Shown: piece after piece, positions 8,525 through 16,788 of the stretch
Numbering within the stretch: position 1 is the stretch's first letter
Layout of the letters: each line of letters opens with the position of its first letter
NCBI RefSeq assembly: GCF_030150155.1
Contig: NZ_JASLGR010000001.1
Coordinates: forward strand, 30,118-94,117
Reading direction: 5' to 3'
Length of the DNA: 64,000 bases
DNA from: Nocardioides sp.
GTDB taxonomy: Bacteria; Actinomycetota; Actinomycetes; Propionibacteriales; Nocardioidaceae
Made by a program: the position numbers and the translations under genes
The notes under the pieces: model-generated
Databases searched by the model: none
Told to the model about the DNA's origin: nothing
Seen by the model: only the letters and a program-made list of their open reading frames with translations

Positions 8525-11125
8525 ATGCGTCGTCGATCGTGGGCGGTGGTGACCGTTTCGACGGCGCTCGCCGCGCTGGTGTGCGGATATGTGGCGGTCC
8601 AGGGTTCGGCTGAGCCCTCCACCGGCGGCTCGGCGACGACCGCCGCGAGCGTGCCGGTCCAGACCGGTGCGGGTGCCTCCTCGGCCGCGACCAGCGGCAC
8701 GAGCGCGCCTGCCCACGCTGGTACGTCGGCTGCCTCGACGGCCACCACGGCCACCACGGCACCGTCGGGAGCGTCGGCCTCCACGAGCGGACGTCACGGC
8801 GGCATCGACACCGGCCTGACGAAACCGATGCACGGCACGGCCGCGATCACGGCGCTCGGCGACGCGCTGGCCCCCGTGGCCGAGCGCGCCGGGCTGAGTG
8901 AGGACGAGCTCCGCGGCGTGCTGGAGACCGACCCGACGGCGTGGATCACCCAGGCGGGCCGGGTCACCTACCGCGAGGAGATCCCGACCGCCCCCGAGCA
9001 GGCCGTCGGCTTCACCGCCGACCCGCTCACGGCGCCGTACCCGCTGGCCGACACGTTCGCGCTGCACAGCCTGCCCGGCTCCACCCACACCATCTTCCTG
9101 GACTTCGACGGCGTGACCGTCTCGGCCCGCAACGCCTGGCACAGCGAGCTCGGTGTCCCGGCGCAGACGTACGCCGGCTGGGACCCGTCCGGCAACGGTC
9201 CGTCCTTCACCAACGACGAGAAGGCCGCGATCCAGGAGATCTGGTCCCGCGTCGCCGAGGACTACGCGGCCTTCGACGTCGACGTCACCACCGCCGACCC
9301 AGGCGAGGCGGCGCTGTCGATGGCCAGCGCCTCCGACACCCACTTCGGCACCCACGTCGTCATCACCGACTCGACGGTCCCGGCGCAGGTGATCTGCAAC
9401 AACCAGTGCGGCGGCGTGGCGATCACCGGGGCGATCAACTCCCCGATCACCGACTGGGGCGTGACGAACCCGCCGGCCGACCTGAACGAGATCGCCTGGG
9501 TCTTCTCCGACGGCACCTACAACATCCCGTCGAGCGTCGCCGAGGTCTCCTCGCACGAGTCCGGGCACACCTTCGGTCTGGTGCACGACGGCGACAACGC
9601 GACCGAGGACAGTTACTACGCCCCCGCCGACGGCGCCGGCCAGAAGGTCTGGGCGCCGATCATGGGAGCGGCGTACTACAACACGGTCACGCAGTGGTCC
9701 AAGGGCGACTACCCGAACGCGCACAACTGGAGCTCGAACTCCTCGGGTCCGATCCAGATCCCGCTCCAGGACGACGTCGCGATCATCCGCTCGATCGTCG
9801 GCAGCCGGGAGACGCTGCCGAGCTCGCTCGCCTCGCCGCTGACCGTCGATCCGGGCACCACGCACTACATCACGGCCGCCTCGCAGTCCGACACGTACGC
9901 GCTGAGCCAGTGCGCTGCCGGGGCGACGGTGAGGGCCAACGCCGCCCAGGTCGGTGCCGACCTCGACATCTCGCTCAGTGTGGTCGACGCCAACGGTGTC
10001 GCCGCGCCGGGCACGACCCTGGACACCAACCCGGTCACGGAGCAGGACGACGCTGGCTCGGTCGAGCCGTGGAACGCGCCGGGGTACTGGATGGAGGCGC
10101 CCAGCGGGCTGGGTTCCGCGATCACCGTCCCGGCTGCGGGCGGCCCGTACTTCGCCGTGGTCAAGGGCGGCGGCAACCTCGGTGGCAACTGGCTGAGCGG
10201 CGGCTACGACAACTACGCCAGCTTGGGTGCCTACACCCTCGAGGTGAGCGGCTGTGACACCACGACGGCGCTGCCGGGGGCACCGCGCCTGCTCACCGCG
10301 AAGACCACCTCCGCGGGGACCACCCTGACCTGGGCTGCTCCGCTGAGCAACGGCGGCACCGCGCTGACCGGCTACCGGGTCCAGATCGACGGCGGCACCG
10401 AGGTCGAGGTCTCCGGCCGCACCTACGTCGACAGCACGCTGACGTCGGGCACCCACACCGTCTCGGTGAAGGCGGTCAACGCCGTCGGCGTCGGGCCGGC
10501 AGCCACGGCGCAGGGCACGCTCGCCGAGGTGCCGGGACCGGTCACGGGACTCACCGCCACGGCCGCCGCCCCGCAGCACCAGGTCACCCTGCGCTGGGGC
10601 GCACCCAGCACCGGTGACATCGTCGACGGGTACGAGGCGACGGTGACGTCGGGCTCGCGCGTCGTCGCGCACCGCACCTTCGCCACCCTTCCCAGCTCGT
10701 ACGTCGTCACCGGGCTCGCCCCGGGGAGGTACACGGCCACCGTCCGGGCGACCAACCTCGGGGGGACGAGCACTGCTGCGGTGACGGTGTCGCTGCCGGC
10801 GTACGTCGCTCCGACGGTGCCCGGCCGCCCGTCCGCGGTGCTCAAGGCGGGCAAGAAGGGCGGCAAGAAGACCGTCGTCATGACGTGGGGAGTCCCGGCC
10901 AGCGCGGTGTCGCCGCGCCCGACGGCGTACCGGCTCACGATCTATCGGGTGGTCAAGGGCAAGGCGAAGGTGGTCAAGACGATCACCGCGACCTCGACCG
11001 CAGTGAAGCGGGAGCTGGCGCTGGCGGCCAAGAAGGGCGTGACGTACGCGTTCACGGTGCAGGTCCGCAACAGCGTCGGGTGGAGCCCGGTGAGCAAGCG
11101 TTCCAAGGCGGTAGCGCCTAAGTGA
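8525..11125 (+). CDS. Secreted zinc metalloprotease with three fibronectin type III domains
   Basis: 866 residues. It has a Sec signal peptide (RRRSWAVV, then a hydrophobic run to about residue 28), a Ser/Thr/Ala-rich pro-region, and a metalloprotease domain with the metzincin motif HESGHTFGLVHDG at about residues 344-356 (HExxHxxxxxH). A possible Met-turn is PIMGAAYY. A beta-rich C-domain follows at about residues 440-575. Three FnIII-like modules begin near residues 582 (PGAPRLLTAK), 672 (PGPVTGLTAT) and 765 (PGRPSAVLKA). The lysine-rich C-terminus (KKGGKK, SKRSKAVAPK) may help cell-wall attachment. Probably degrades extracellular protein. The exact peptidase family was not determined. Confidence 0.85.
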   Translation: MRRRSWAVVTVSTALAALVCGYVAVQGSAEPSTGGSATTAASVPVQTGAGASSAATSGTSAPAHAGTSAASTATTATTAPSGASASTSGRHGGIDTGLTKPMHGTAAITALGDALAPVAERAGLSEDELRGVLETDPTAWITQAGRVTYREEIPTAPEQAVGFTADPLTAPYPLADTFALHSLPGSTHTIFLDFDGVTVSARNAWHSELGVPAQTYAGWDPSGNGPSFTNDEKAAIQEIWSRVAEDYAAFDVDVTTADPGEAALSMASASDTHFGTHVVITDSTVPAQVICNNQCGGVAITGAINSPITDWGVTNPPADLNEIAWVFSDGTYNIPSSVAEVSSHESGHTFGLVHDGDNATEDSYYAPADGAGQKVWAPIMGAAYYNTVTQWSKGDYPNAHNWSSNSSGPIQIPLQDDVAIIRSIVGSRETLPSSLASPLTVDPGTTHYITAASQSDTYALSQCAAGATVRANAAQVGADLDISLSVVDANGVAAPGTTLDTNPVTEQDDAGSVEPWNAPGYWMEAPSGLGSAITVPAAGGPYFAVVKGGGNLGGNWLSGGYDNYASLGAYTLEVSGCDTTTALPGAPRLLTAKTTSAGTTLTWAAPLSNGGTALTGYRVQIDGGTEVEVSGRTYVDSTLTSGTHTVSVKAVNAVGVGPAATAQGTLAEVPGPVTGLTATAAAPQHQVTLRWGAPSTGDIVDGYEATVTSGSRVVAHRTFATLPSSYVVTGLAPGRYTATVRATNLGGTSTAAVTVSLPAYVAPTVPGRPSAVLKAGKKGGKKTVVMTWGVPASAVSPRPTAYRLTIYRVVKGKAKVVKTITATSTAVKRELALAAKKGVTYAFTVQVRNSVGWSPVSKRSKAVAPK

Positions 11126-11136
11126 CCCGCCGGTAA
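11123..11136 (+). promoter_or_regulatory. Candidate operator TGACC-CGCC-GGTAA (one-mismatch copy of TTACY-N4-RGTAA)
   Basis: This 14-bp site ends 9 bases before the ATG of the enoyl-CoA hydratase. It matches, with one mismatch in the left half, the palindrome found upstream of the acyl-CoA dehydrogenase (16731), etfD (47129) and the malyl-CoA-lyase-like gene (53193). It overlaps the stop codon of the upstream protease gene. Weaker than the other three alone, but the position and gene function fit. Confidence 0.45.
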
Positions 11137-11145
11137 CATGCCCTC

Positions 11146-11943
11146 ATGGACCTGGTCACCTGCACGATCACCGATGGCATCGCCCAGGTGCGCCTGGCGC
11201 GCCCGGAGAAGCTCAACGCCCTCACGCTGCCGCTGCTCGACGAGCTGATCGCTACGGCGCACCGGCTGCGCAAGGACCCCACCCTGCGCGCGGTGGTGAT
11301 CGCGGGGGAGGGCGACGCGTTCTGCGCCGGCCTCGACTTCGCCAGCGTGCTGCGCAAGCCCGCCGAGATCGCGAAGGCCTTCGTCCCGCGTCCGTGGCGT
11401 GGCACCAACTCCTTCCAGGAGGCCTGCTGGGCATGGCGGCGGGTGCCGGTGCCGGTGATCGCCGCGGTGCACGGACACTGCCTGGGCGGCGGCGTCCAGA
11501 TCGCGCTGGCCGCCGACTTCCGGATCGCGACCCCGGAGTCGACCTGGTCGGTGCTGGAGGGCAAATGGGGGATCATCCCCGACATGTCCGGGATCCAGGC
11601 GCTCTCGGAGCTGGTCGGCATCGACCGCGCCAAGCTGCTCACCATGACCGCGGAGAACCTCACCGGCGAGCAGGCCCACGACCTCGGCCTGGTCACCGAG
11701 CTGGCCCACGACCCGGTCGAGGCCGCCACCGCCCTGGCCCGCAAGCTGACGGTGAAGTCGCCCGACGCCCTGGCCGCGGCCAAGCGCCTGTTCAACGACA
11801 CCTGGGGCCGCTCGCCGCGACGCACCTTCGCCCGGGAGCGGGTCGAGCAGCTCTGGCTGCTGTTCGGTGCCAACGCCAAGATCGCCCGCGAGGCGGCGTT
11901 CAAGCGGGAGACGCCGACCTACAAGCCCCGCGCTCGCTCCTGA
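11146..11943 (+). CDS. Enoyl-CoA hydratase/isomerase family protein
   Basis: 265-residue crotonase-fold enzyme. The oxyanion-hole segments are visible: AVVIAGEGDAFCAGLDFASV (residues about 46-65) and AAVHGHCLGGGVQIALAADF (about 106-125). The segment ending WGIIPDMSG corresponds to the second catalytic-glutamate region, but aspartate replaces the usual Glu, so isomerase or another crotonase activity is possible. Likely acts in beta-oxidation of acyl-CoAs. It follows the protease gene by 20 bp but probably has its own promoter, since a candidate operator lies between them. It converges with the DUF222 gene. Confidence 0.88.
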   Translation: MDLVTCTITDGIAQVRLARPEKLNALTLPLLDELIATAHRLRKDPTLRAVVIAGEGDAFCAGLDFASVLRKPAEIAKAFVPRPWRGTNSFQEACWAWRRVPVPVIAAVHGHCLGGGVQIALAADFRIATPESTWSVLEGKWGIIPDMSGIQALSELVGIDRAKLLTMTAENLTGEQAHDLGLVTELAHDPVEAATALARKLTVKSPDALAAAKRLFNDTWGRSPRRTFARERVEQLWLLFGANAKIAREAAFKRETPTYKPRARS

Positions 11944-11947
11944 GCCG

Positions 11948-13351
11948 CTAGCCCTGGCGCTGGTTGCGCTCTCGTGTCGGCGGCGCTGTGCCGGGTGGGG
12001 TGGTGTGCTGCCCGGCTGGCTGGCGGGAGAAGTCGACGGTGCCATCGGCGGTGACCTCGTACGTCGTCGTCGGGTCGTGGGCGTGGTGGTGACATCGGTT
12101 GCAGAGCAGAAGTGCGTTGTCGAGGTCGGTGGGCCCGCCAGTGAGCCAGCCGGCGTGGTGGTGGGCTTCGCAGTGGGTGGCGGGGTGGTCACAGCCTCGG
12201 CCCTGGCAGGTGCGGTGTCGGAGCATCAGCGCCTTGTTCTGGGCGGGGCTGAAGAGTCGTGCGGTGCGGCCGAGGTCGAGGACCTCGCCCTTCGTGCCGA
12301 GGACGGTCGGGATGAGGCCGCTGGTGCAGGCCAGGCGGCGGGCCTCGCTGGCACTGAGGAGGTCTTCCCCGGTGCTGCTCAGGAGCGAGGCGGCGCCGAG
12401 CCCTGATCTCAGTTGGTCGAGGGTGACGGTGACGAAGAGTGTGGTCGCCGTGCTGCCGTGGACGGGGAGGGAGCCGGCCGGGATGCGGGTGAGGAGCTCG
12501 CAGAACGCCTGACCGAGCTGGTGCGGTGCGGGCAGGCTCCACCACCGGGTGTCAGTCTCCTCCCGGGACCTCCCGGCGTCCTCCTGGTTCGTGGCGGTGT
12601 CGTTGCCGTCCGCGTCCGGCTTGCCCTCGGTGCCGCGATGCGGTGCCCAGGGCGGGGTGCGTCGAGGGTTGAGCAGGGAGTCGAGCATCACCCGGAGTTG
12701 GTGGGCTGCAAGGTTCGGGATCCGGCCCGCGATCCGAGTGGTGCCGTCACCCAGGGGTCGGAAGGTGAACCGGATGCGGTCGCGGGCGTGAGCCTCGTCG
12801 GCTTCGAGTCGTGCTGCTTCGGCGGCATCAGCGATCTCGGGGGCGACCACCTCGAGGATCCGGCGCCCGAGGATCCGCAGCCGGGCCGGATCGAAGGTCG
12901 CAGCATCGGCGAGCAGCTGGGCCTCGGCGCGGTCCTTCGGGGCGCCGTCGGGCAGATCATCGACGGCGGCGATCACCACGCTCGCCTGGGCCGGCGACAC
13001 CCGGCCCGATCGCAGGGCCGCCGCAGTCTGCGGGTGAGCGTCGAGGTCGTGGGCGAACGCGATCTCGCTGCGGGCGGCACGGATCCCGGCCCGGGTCTGG
13101 TGGTGGAGCCAGAACGCCAGGTCCCGGGCTCCTGACTCCTCGACCACGTGGCCGGCATCGTCCAACGCGGCCAGCAGGCGGGCTTTGAGCTCGGCGACCT
13201 GGGACTCCACCGCGGTGATCGTCGTCAGGGCGGTGACCTGGTCTGCGGCCCGCATGTACGCCGGCTCCACCGAGCCCACCTCGCTCAGCGCCATCTGCGC
13301 GCGGGTGAGGGCATCGACGATCGGATGGACACGTTCCAACGTCTCGGTCAT
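11948..13351 (-). CDS. DUF222 (13E12-repeat type) protein with C-terminal HNH endonuclease domain
   Basis: 467 residues. The N-terminal two thirds is the helical DUF222 domain found in the actinobacterial 13E12 repeat family. The C-terminus carries an HNH nuclease motif at about residues 398-442 (GCDHPATHCEAHHHAGW, LLLCNRCHHHAHDP). Family function is not established, though DNA-damage-linked or mobile nuclease roles are suspected. The ATG at 13351 follows GAGGAGG; an in-frame upstream codon at 13390 is less likely. A perfect LexA-type box lies 172 bp upstream of this start. Confidence 0.85.
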   Translation of the reverse strand: MTETLERVHPIVDALTRAQMALSEVGSVEPAYMRAADQVTALTTITAVESQVAELKARLLAALDDAGHVVEESGARDLAFWLHHQTRAGIRAARSEIAFAHDLDAHPQTAAALRSGRVSPAQASVVIAAVDDLPDGAPKDRAEAQLLADAATFDPARLRILGRRILEVVAPEIADAAEAARLEADEAHARDRIRFTFRPLGDGTTRIAGRIPNLAAHQLRVMLDSLLNPRRTPPWAPHRGTEGKPDADGNDTATNQEDAGRSREETDTRWWSLPAPHQLGQAFCELLTRIPAGSLPVHGSTATTLFVTVTLDQLRSGLGAASLLSSTGEDLLSASEARRLACTSGLIPTVLGTKGEVLDLGRTARLFSPAQNKALMLRHRTCQGRGCDHPATHCEAHHHAGWLTGGPTDLDNALLLCNRCHHHAHDPTTTYEVTADGTVDFSRQPAGQHTTPPGTAPPTRERNQRQG

Positions 13352-13522
13352 GGAGCCAACACCTCCTCGGGCGGCAAGCACGTCACGCACCGATCAGGTG
13401 CATGTCCTTCGTGCGCCGGCCCTCGGCAGTGGGTTCAGGCCCCACGGCTGACCCGTCACCTTCTCTCCTGGGAATCGCGGAGAACCTTCGGTGGCGAGCT
13501 GATGCCACCCTACCACGAAGAT

Positions 13523-13538
13523 CGAACAAATGTTCGAA
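13523..13538 (-). promoter_or_regulatory. LexA/SOS box TCGAACAAATGTTCGA
   Basis: This is a perfect match to the actinobacterial LexA consensus TCGAAC-N4-GTTCGA. It lies in the gap upstream of the DUF222/HNH gene (transcribed away from it) and downstream of the GH43-like gene end. M. tuberculosis 13E12-family genes are known to carry such boxes, so DNA-damage induction of the DUF222 gene is the natural reading. Confidence 0.75.
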
Positions 13539-13548
13539 GCGACTGTGG

Positions 13549-14811
13549 TCAGCTGCCCGCTGTCTTCTTCAGGCCGTTCACCGTCAGCCAGCGGTCGATC
13601 CGCGGGAAGCCGCGCTTGGTGAACGCCAGCCGGAGGCCGTAGAGCGCACGCACCGGCCTGCGAGCCGCATCGTGGCCGGCGTACGCGTGCAGAGGTGCAC
13701 CACACGCGCGGCGGGTGCCGCCGCAGGTCCAGGAGTGGAAGTAGAGCAGGGTCCGCTTGCCGTTGAGCACGACGTCGGCGCCGCCGGGCCCGCACAGCCG
13801 CTGCTGGGAGTTGCTCAGCAGGACGTGCGGCATCGCCCGCTGCCAGGACGCCAGCGGCGACGTGGCGCGCCGCCAGACCGTCCGGTAGCTGCACCGGCTG
13901 TAGTCGCCCTCGGAGGTGAAGAGGTACCAGTACCGGCCGCGCTTGATCATCGCCGGGTTCTCCACCACGCCGCCGGAGCGGAGCAGCTGCCAGCTCTTCG
14001 CGGCCGCGTGCCGGCCGTCCGGGGTGAGTGGCAGGACCCGGAGCGAGGACGGCTTCCCGTCGGTCTTGTAGAGCAGGTACGGGCGGCCGTCGATCACGGT
14101 GAAGGACGGGTCGATCGCCCCGTGCGAGTTGGCCGGGTTGGGCGCGGCCTGCACCGTCGGGGAGGCCGTCGCGCTGGGGGTGGGAGTCGTGGTCGGGTCT
14201 GCCGTCGGGGTCGCGGTGGGATCTGCGGTGGGATCCGCAGTGGCGCTCGGTGCCGGCGGGTCGGGCAGCGAGATGTCGACGTACTGGTCCTCGGCGGCGG
14301 GTACCGCGTTGCCGGGCGGGCAGATCAGCGGCCGCTCATCGAGCGGGGTGAACGTCCCGGTGGCGCTGGTCGAGGTGGCCACCCCGATGCAGTGGCTGGA
14401 GGACTTGATCCCCCGGACGTAGGCGGAGAAGAAGAGCAGCCAGCGGCCGCCGTACGACGCCAGGTCGGCGGCCCACATCTCACCGGGCTTCGCCCAGGTC
14501 GGCTTGCGCAGCAGTGCGGTGCCGGCTCCGGTGAAGCGCAGCCCGTTGGTCGAGGTGGCCCGCGGCACCCGGGTGCCGGTGCTCAGCACGACGTACCCGC
14601 CCGGGATCCGCACCACGCTCGGATCGGCCCGGTCGGCGGTGGTCAGCGAGCGCGGGGCCTTGATCGGCTTGCGCTTGGTCTTCGTGCCGGCGGCCTCGGC
14701 CGGGTGGAGGAGCGTCGCGGCCAGCAGCAGTGCCAGGAGACACAGCAGACCCGCCCGAGCGCTCCCCGTGGAGCGGCCCGGGCGGGTCTGGCTGGGTGGT
14801 TCGTGGATCAG
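13549..14811 (-). CDS. Secreted glycoside hydrolase family 43-like protein; start uncertain
   Basis: An exported five-bladed beta-propeller protein of GH43 type (arabinan/xylan side-chain hydrolases). Blade motifs with expected acidic residues are RADPSVVRIPGGYVVLS, MWAADLASYGGRWLLFFSA, GAIDPSFTVIDGRPYLLY and ENPAMIKRGRYWYLF. A signal peptide (RAGLLCLLALLLAATLLHP, cleavage after AEA) is present. Oddities: a Pro/Thr/Ala/Asp repeat of about 40 residues interrupts the domain near the middle. No ATG, GTG or TTG lies between the signal peptide and the upstream acyl-CoA dehydrogenase. The end given (14811) is a CTG overlapping that gene's TGA (CTGA); the next candidate, 15009, would overlap it by 200 bp. 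A strong hairpin lies within the first codons. Confidence 0.7.
   Translation of the reverse strand: MIHEPPSQTRPGRSTGSARAGLLCLLALLLAATLLHPAEAAGTKTKRKPIKAPRSLTTADRADPSVVRIPGGYVVLSTGTRVPRATSTNGLRFTGAGTALLRKPTWAKPGEMWAADLASYGGRWLLFFSAYVRGIKSSSHCIGVATSTSATGTFTPLDERPLICPPGNAVPAAEDQYVDISLPDPPAPSATADPTADPTATPTADPTTTPTPSATASPTVQAAPNPANSHGAIDPSFTVIDGRPYLLYKTDGKPSSLRVLPLTPDGRHAAAKSWQLLRSGGVVENPAMIKRGRYWYLFTSEGDYSRCSYRTVWRRATSPLASWQRAMPHVLLSNSQQRLCGPGGADVVLNGKRTLLYFHSWTCGGTRRACGAPLHAYAGHDAARRPVRALYGLRLAFTKRGFPRIDRWLTVNGLKKTAGS
14747..14789 (-). terminator. Strong GC-rich hairpin after the acyl-CoA dehydrogenase gene
   Basis: Near-perfect inverted repeat AGACCCGCCCGAGCGCTCC / GGAGCGGCCCGGGCGGGTCT with a 4-base loop, 19 bp beyond the stop of the acyl-CoA dehydrogenase. 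There is no T tract, which is usual for high-GC actinobacteria. It also overlaps the proposed start of the GH43-like gene, so it might attenuate rather than end transcription. Confidence 0.6.
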
Positions 14812-16676
14812 AAGGCGTCCTCGCTGACCTCCATGAGCGAGTTGTCGATCGCCTCGGCGATCGCGCGCTCCGCGGCAATCTTGGGGAGAGTGTACGAAGC
14901 GAAGAACTTCGCCGCAGCGATCTTGCCCTGGTAGAACGCCGTGTCCTTGTCCGAGGCACCGGCCGCCAGTGCGGTGGTGGCGATCTCGGCCTGGTGGAGC
15001 AGCTGCCACGCGACGACGACGTCACCGAGGGTGAGCAGCAGACGCGAGGTGTTCTGAGCGACCTTGTAGATGTTGGAGATGTCCTCCTGGGCGCTCATCA
15101 GGTCGGTGAACATGTGGCCGACGATGCCCTCGGCGTCGCCCAGGGCGGCAGCGAGCAGGTCGCGGGCCGGCTTGAGCTCGGGGGAGCCCTCGGTGGCCAG
15201 GAACGCCTTGATCTCGCCGGCCAGCTGGCCGATCGCGGCACCCTGGTCCTTGACGATCTTGCGGAAGAAGAAGTCCTGGCCCTGGATCGCGGTGGTGCCC
15301 TCGTAGATCGAGTCGATCTTGGCGTCACGGACGTACTGCTCGAGCGGGTACTCCTGCAGGAAGCCGGAGCCGCCGAAGGTCTGCAGCGACTCGGTGCCGA
15401 GCAGGGTCCAGGAGCGCTCCGAGCCGTAGCCCTTCACGATCGGCAGCAGCAGGTCGTTGACCCGGACGGCGAGCTTGGCCTCGTCGGAGTCGGTGGTGCC
15501 GTTCGCCTTGGCCAGCATGATCTTGTCCTGCCAGGCGGTGGTGTAGAACACCAGCGCCCGCATGCCCTCGGCGTACGCCTTCTGCAGCATCAGGGAGCGA
15601 CGTACGTCGGGGTGGTGCGTGATCGTGACACGCGGGGCGTCCTTGGCCTGGTTGGTCAGGTCGGCACCCTGGACGCGGGTCTTGGCGAACTCGAGGGCGT
15701 TGAGGTAGCCGGTCGAGAGGGTCGAGATGGCCTTCGTGCCGACCATCATGCGGGCGTTCTCGATGACGTCGAACATCTGGCGGATGCCGTCGTGGACCTC
15801 GCCGAGCAGCCAGCCCTTGGCCGGCTCGCCGCCGCCGATCTGCGGGTCGCCGAAGGTGACCTCGCAGGTGTTGGAGACCTTGATCCCCATCTTGTGCTCG
15901 ACGTTGGTGACGTAGGCGCCGTTGCGCTCACCGGTCAGCTCACCGGTCTGGTGGTTGAAGTGGAACTTGGGCACCAGGAAGAGGGAGAGACCCTTGGTGC
16001 CGGGGCCGCCGACGCCCTCGACGCCGCGCGGGCGGGCCAGGACGAGGTGGAGGATGTTCTCCTGCAGGTCGGACTCGGCCGAGGTGATGAAGCGCTTGAC
16101 CCCGGAGATGTTCCAGGAGCCGTCCTCGTTGGCGGTCGCGAAGGTCTTGCCGGCGCCGACGTCGGAGCCCGCGTCCGGCTCGGTCAGCACCATCGTGGCG
16201 CCCCAGAGCCGCTCGACCATGATCTCGGCGATGCGCTGGTCGCGCTCGTTGCCGTTCTCGTAGACGACCTTGGAGAAGAACGGGCCGCAGCCGTACATCC
16301 AGATCGGGGTGTTGGCGCCCAGGATCATCTCGGCCGTGGCCCAGACCAGGCTCGCGGGGGCAGCGGTGCCGCCGATCTCCGCGGGGGCCTGCAGGCTCCA
16401 GAAGCCGGACTCCATCCAGGTGTCGTAGGACTTCTTGAACGCGGCCGGGACCGGCGCGCTGTTGGTCTTCGGGTCGAAGACCGGCGGGTTGCGGTCGCTG
16501 TCCTCGAAGGACGCGGCCAGGTCCTCGCGAGAGATGCGCTCGACCTCGGCGAGGATCTCCTTGGCGGTCTCGACGTCGAGGTCGGCGTATGGGCCCGTGC
16601 CTAGCAGCTTGTCCGTGCCGTTCACCTCGAAGAGGTTGAACTCGATGTCGCGCAGGTTGCTCTTGTAGTGGCTCAC
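14808..16676 (-). CDS. Acyl-CoA dehydrogenase, long FadE5-like form
   Basis: 622 residues, FAD-dependent. It catalyses the first step of acyl-CoA beta-oxidation, passing electrons to ETF. The N-terminal extension (SHYKSNLRDIEFNLFEV) is characteristic of the long actinobacterial forms. Core motifs are MVLTEPDAGSDVGAG (FAD/substrate site), GVKRFITSAESDLQENI, ENARMMVGTKA and LLGTESLQTFGGSGFLQEYPLEQYVRDAKI with IYEGTTAIQGQDF. The C-terminal helical extension continues to about residue 620. The GTG start at 16676 follows a purine-rich leader. A palindromic operator candidate lies 55 bp upstream (16731), shared with etfD, which encodes the ETF-linked membrane oxidoreductase. Confidence 0.93.
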   Translation of the reverse strand: MSHYKSNLRDIEFNLFEVNGTDKLLGTGPYADLDVETAKEILAEVERISREDLAASFEDSDRNPPVFDPKTNSAPVPAAFKKSYDTWMESGFWSLQAPAEIGGTAAPASLVWATAEMILGANTPIWMYGCGPFFSKVVYENGNERDQRIAEIMVERLWGATMVLTEPDAGSDVGAGKTFATANEDGSWNISGVKRFITSAESDLQENILHLVLARPRGVEGVGGPGTKGLSLFLVPKFHFNHQTGELTGERNGAYVTNVEHKMGIKVSNTCEVTFGDPQIGGGEPAKGWLLGEVHDGIRQMFDVIENARMMVGTKAISTLSTGYLNALEFAKTRVQGADLTNQAKDAPRVTITHHPDVRRSLMLQKAYAEGMRALVFYTTAWQDKIMLAKANGTTDSDEAKLAVRVNDLLLPIVKGYGSERSWTLLGTESLQTFGGSGFLQEYPLEQYVRDAKIDSIYEGTTAIQGQDFFFRKIVKDQGAAIGQLAGEIKAFLATEGSPELKPARDLLAAALGDAEGIVGHMFTDLMSAQEDISNIYKVAQNTSRLLLTLGDVVVAWQLLHQAEIATTALAAGASDKDTAFYQGKIAAAKFFASYTLPKIAAERAIAEAIDNSLMEVSEDAF

Positions 16677-16730
16677 AGCTCCACCCTTGTCTGTCTCAGA
16701 TGTCTGTCTCAGAGGAGAAGGTCGGAAAAC

Positions 16731-16744
16731 TTACCGGCCAGTAA
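16731..16744 (-). promoter_or_regulatory. Candidate operator TTACC-GGCC-AGTAA
   Basis: Palindromic site of the form TTACY-N4-RGTAA, 55 bp upstream of the acyl-CoA dehydrogenase start. The same pattern precedes etfD and the malyl-CoA-lyase-like gene and, with one mismatch, the enoyl-CoA hydratase. The length and half-site symmetry suit a TetR-type dimer. The cognate regulator is not in the window. Confidence 0.6.
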
Positions 16745-16788
16745 CTTAAGGGTAGAACCTGCCCCAAACCGGTGCAAGCCGTGGGGTG

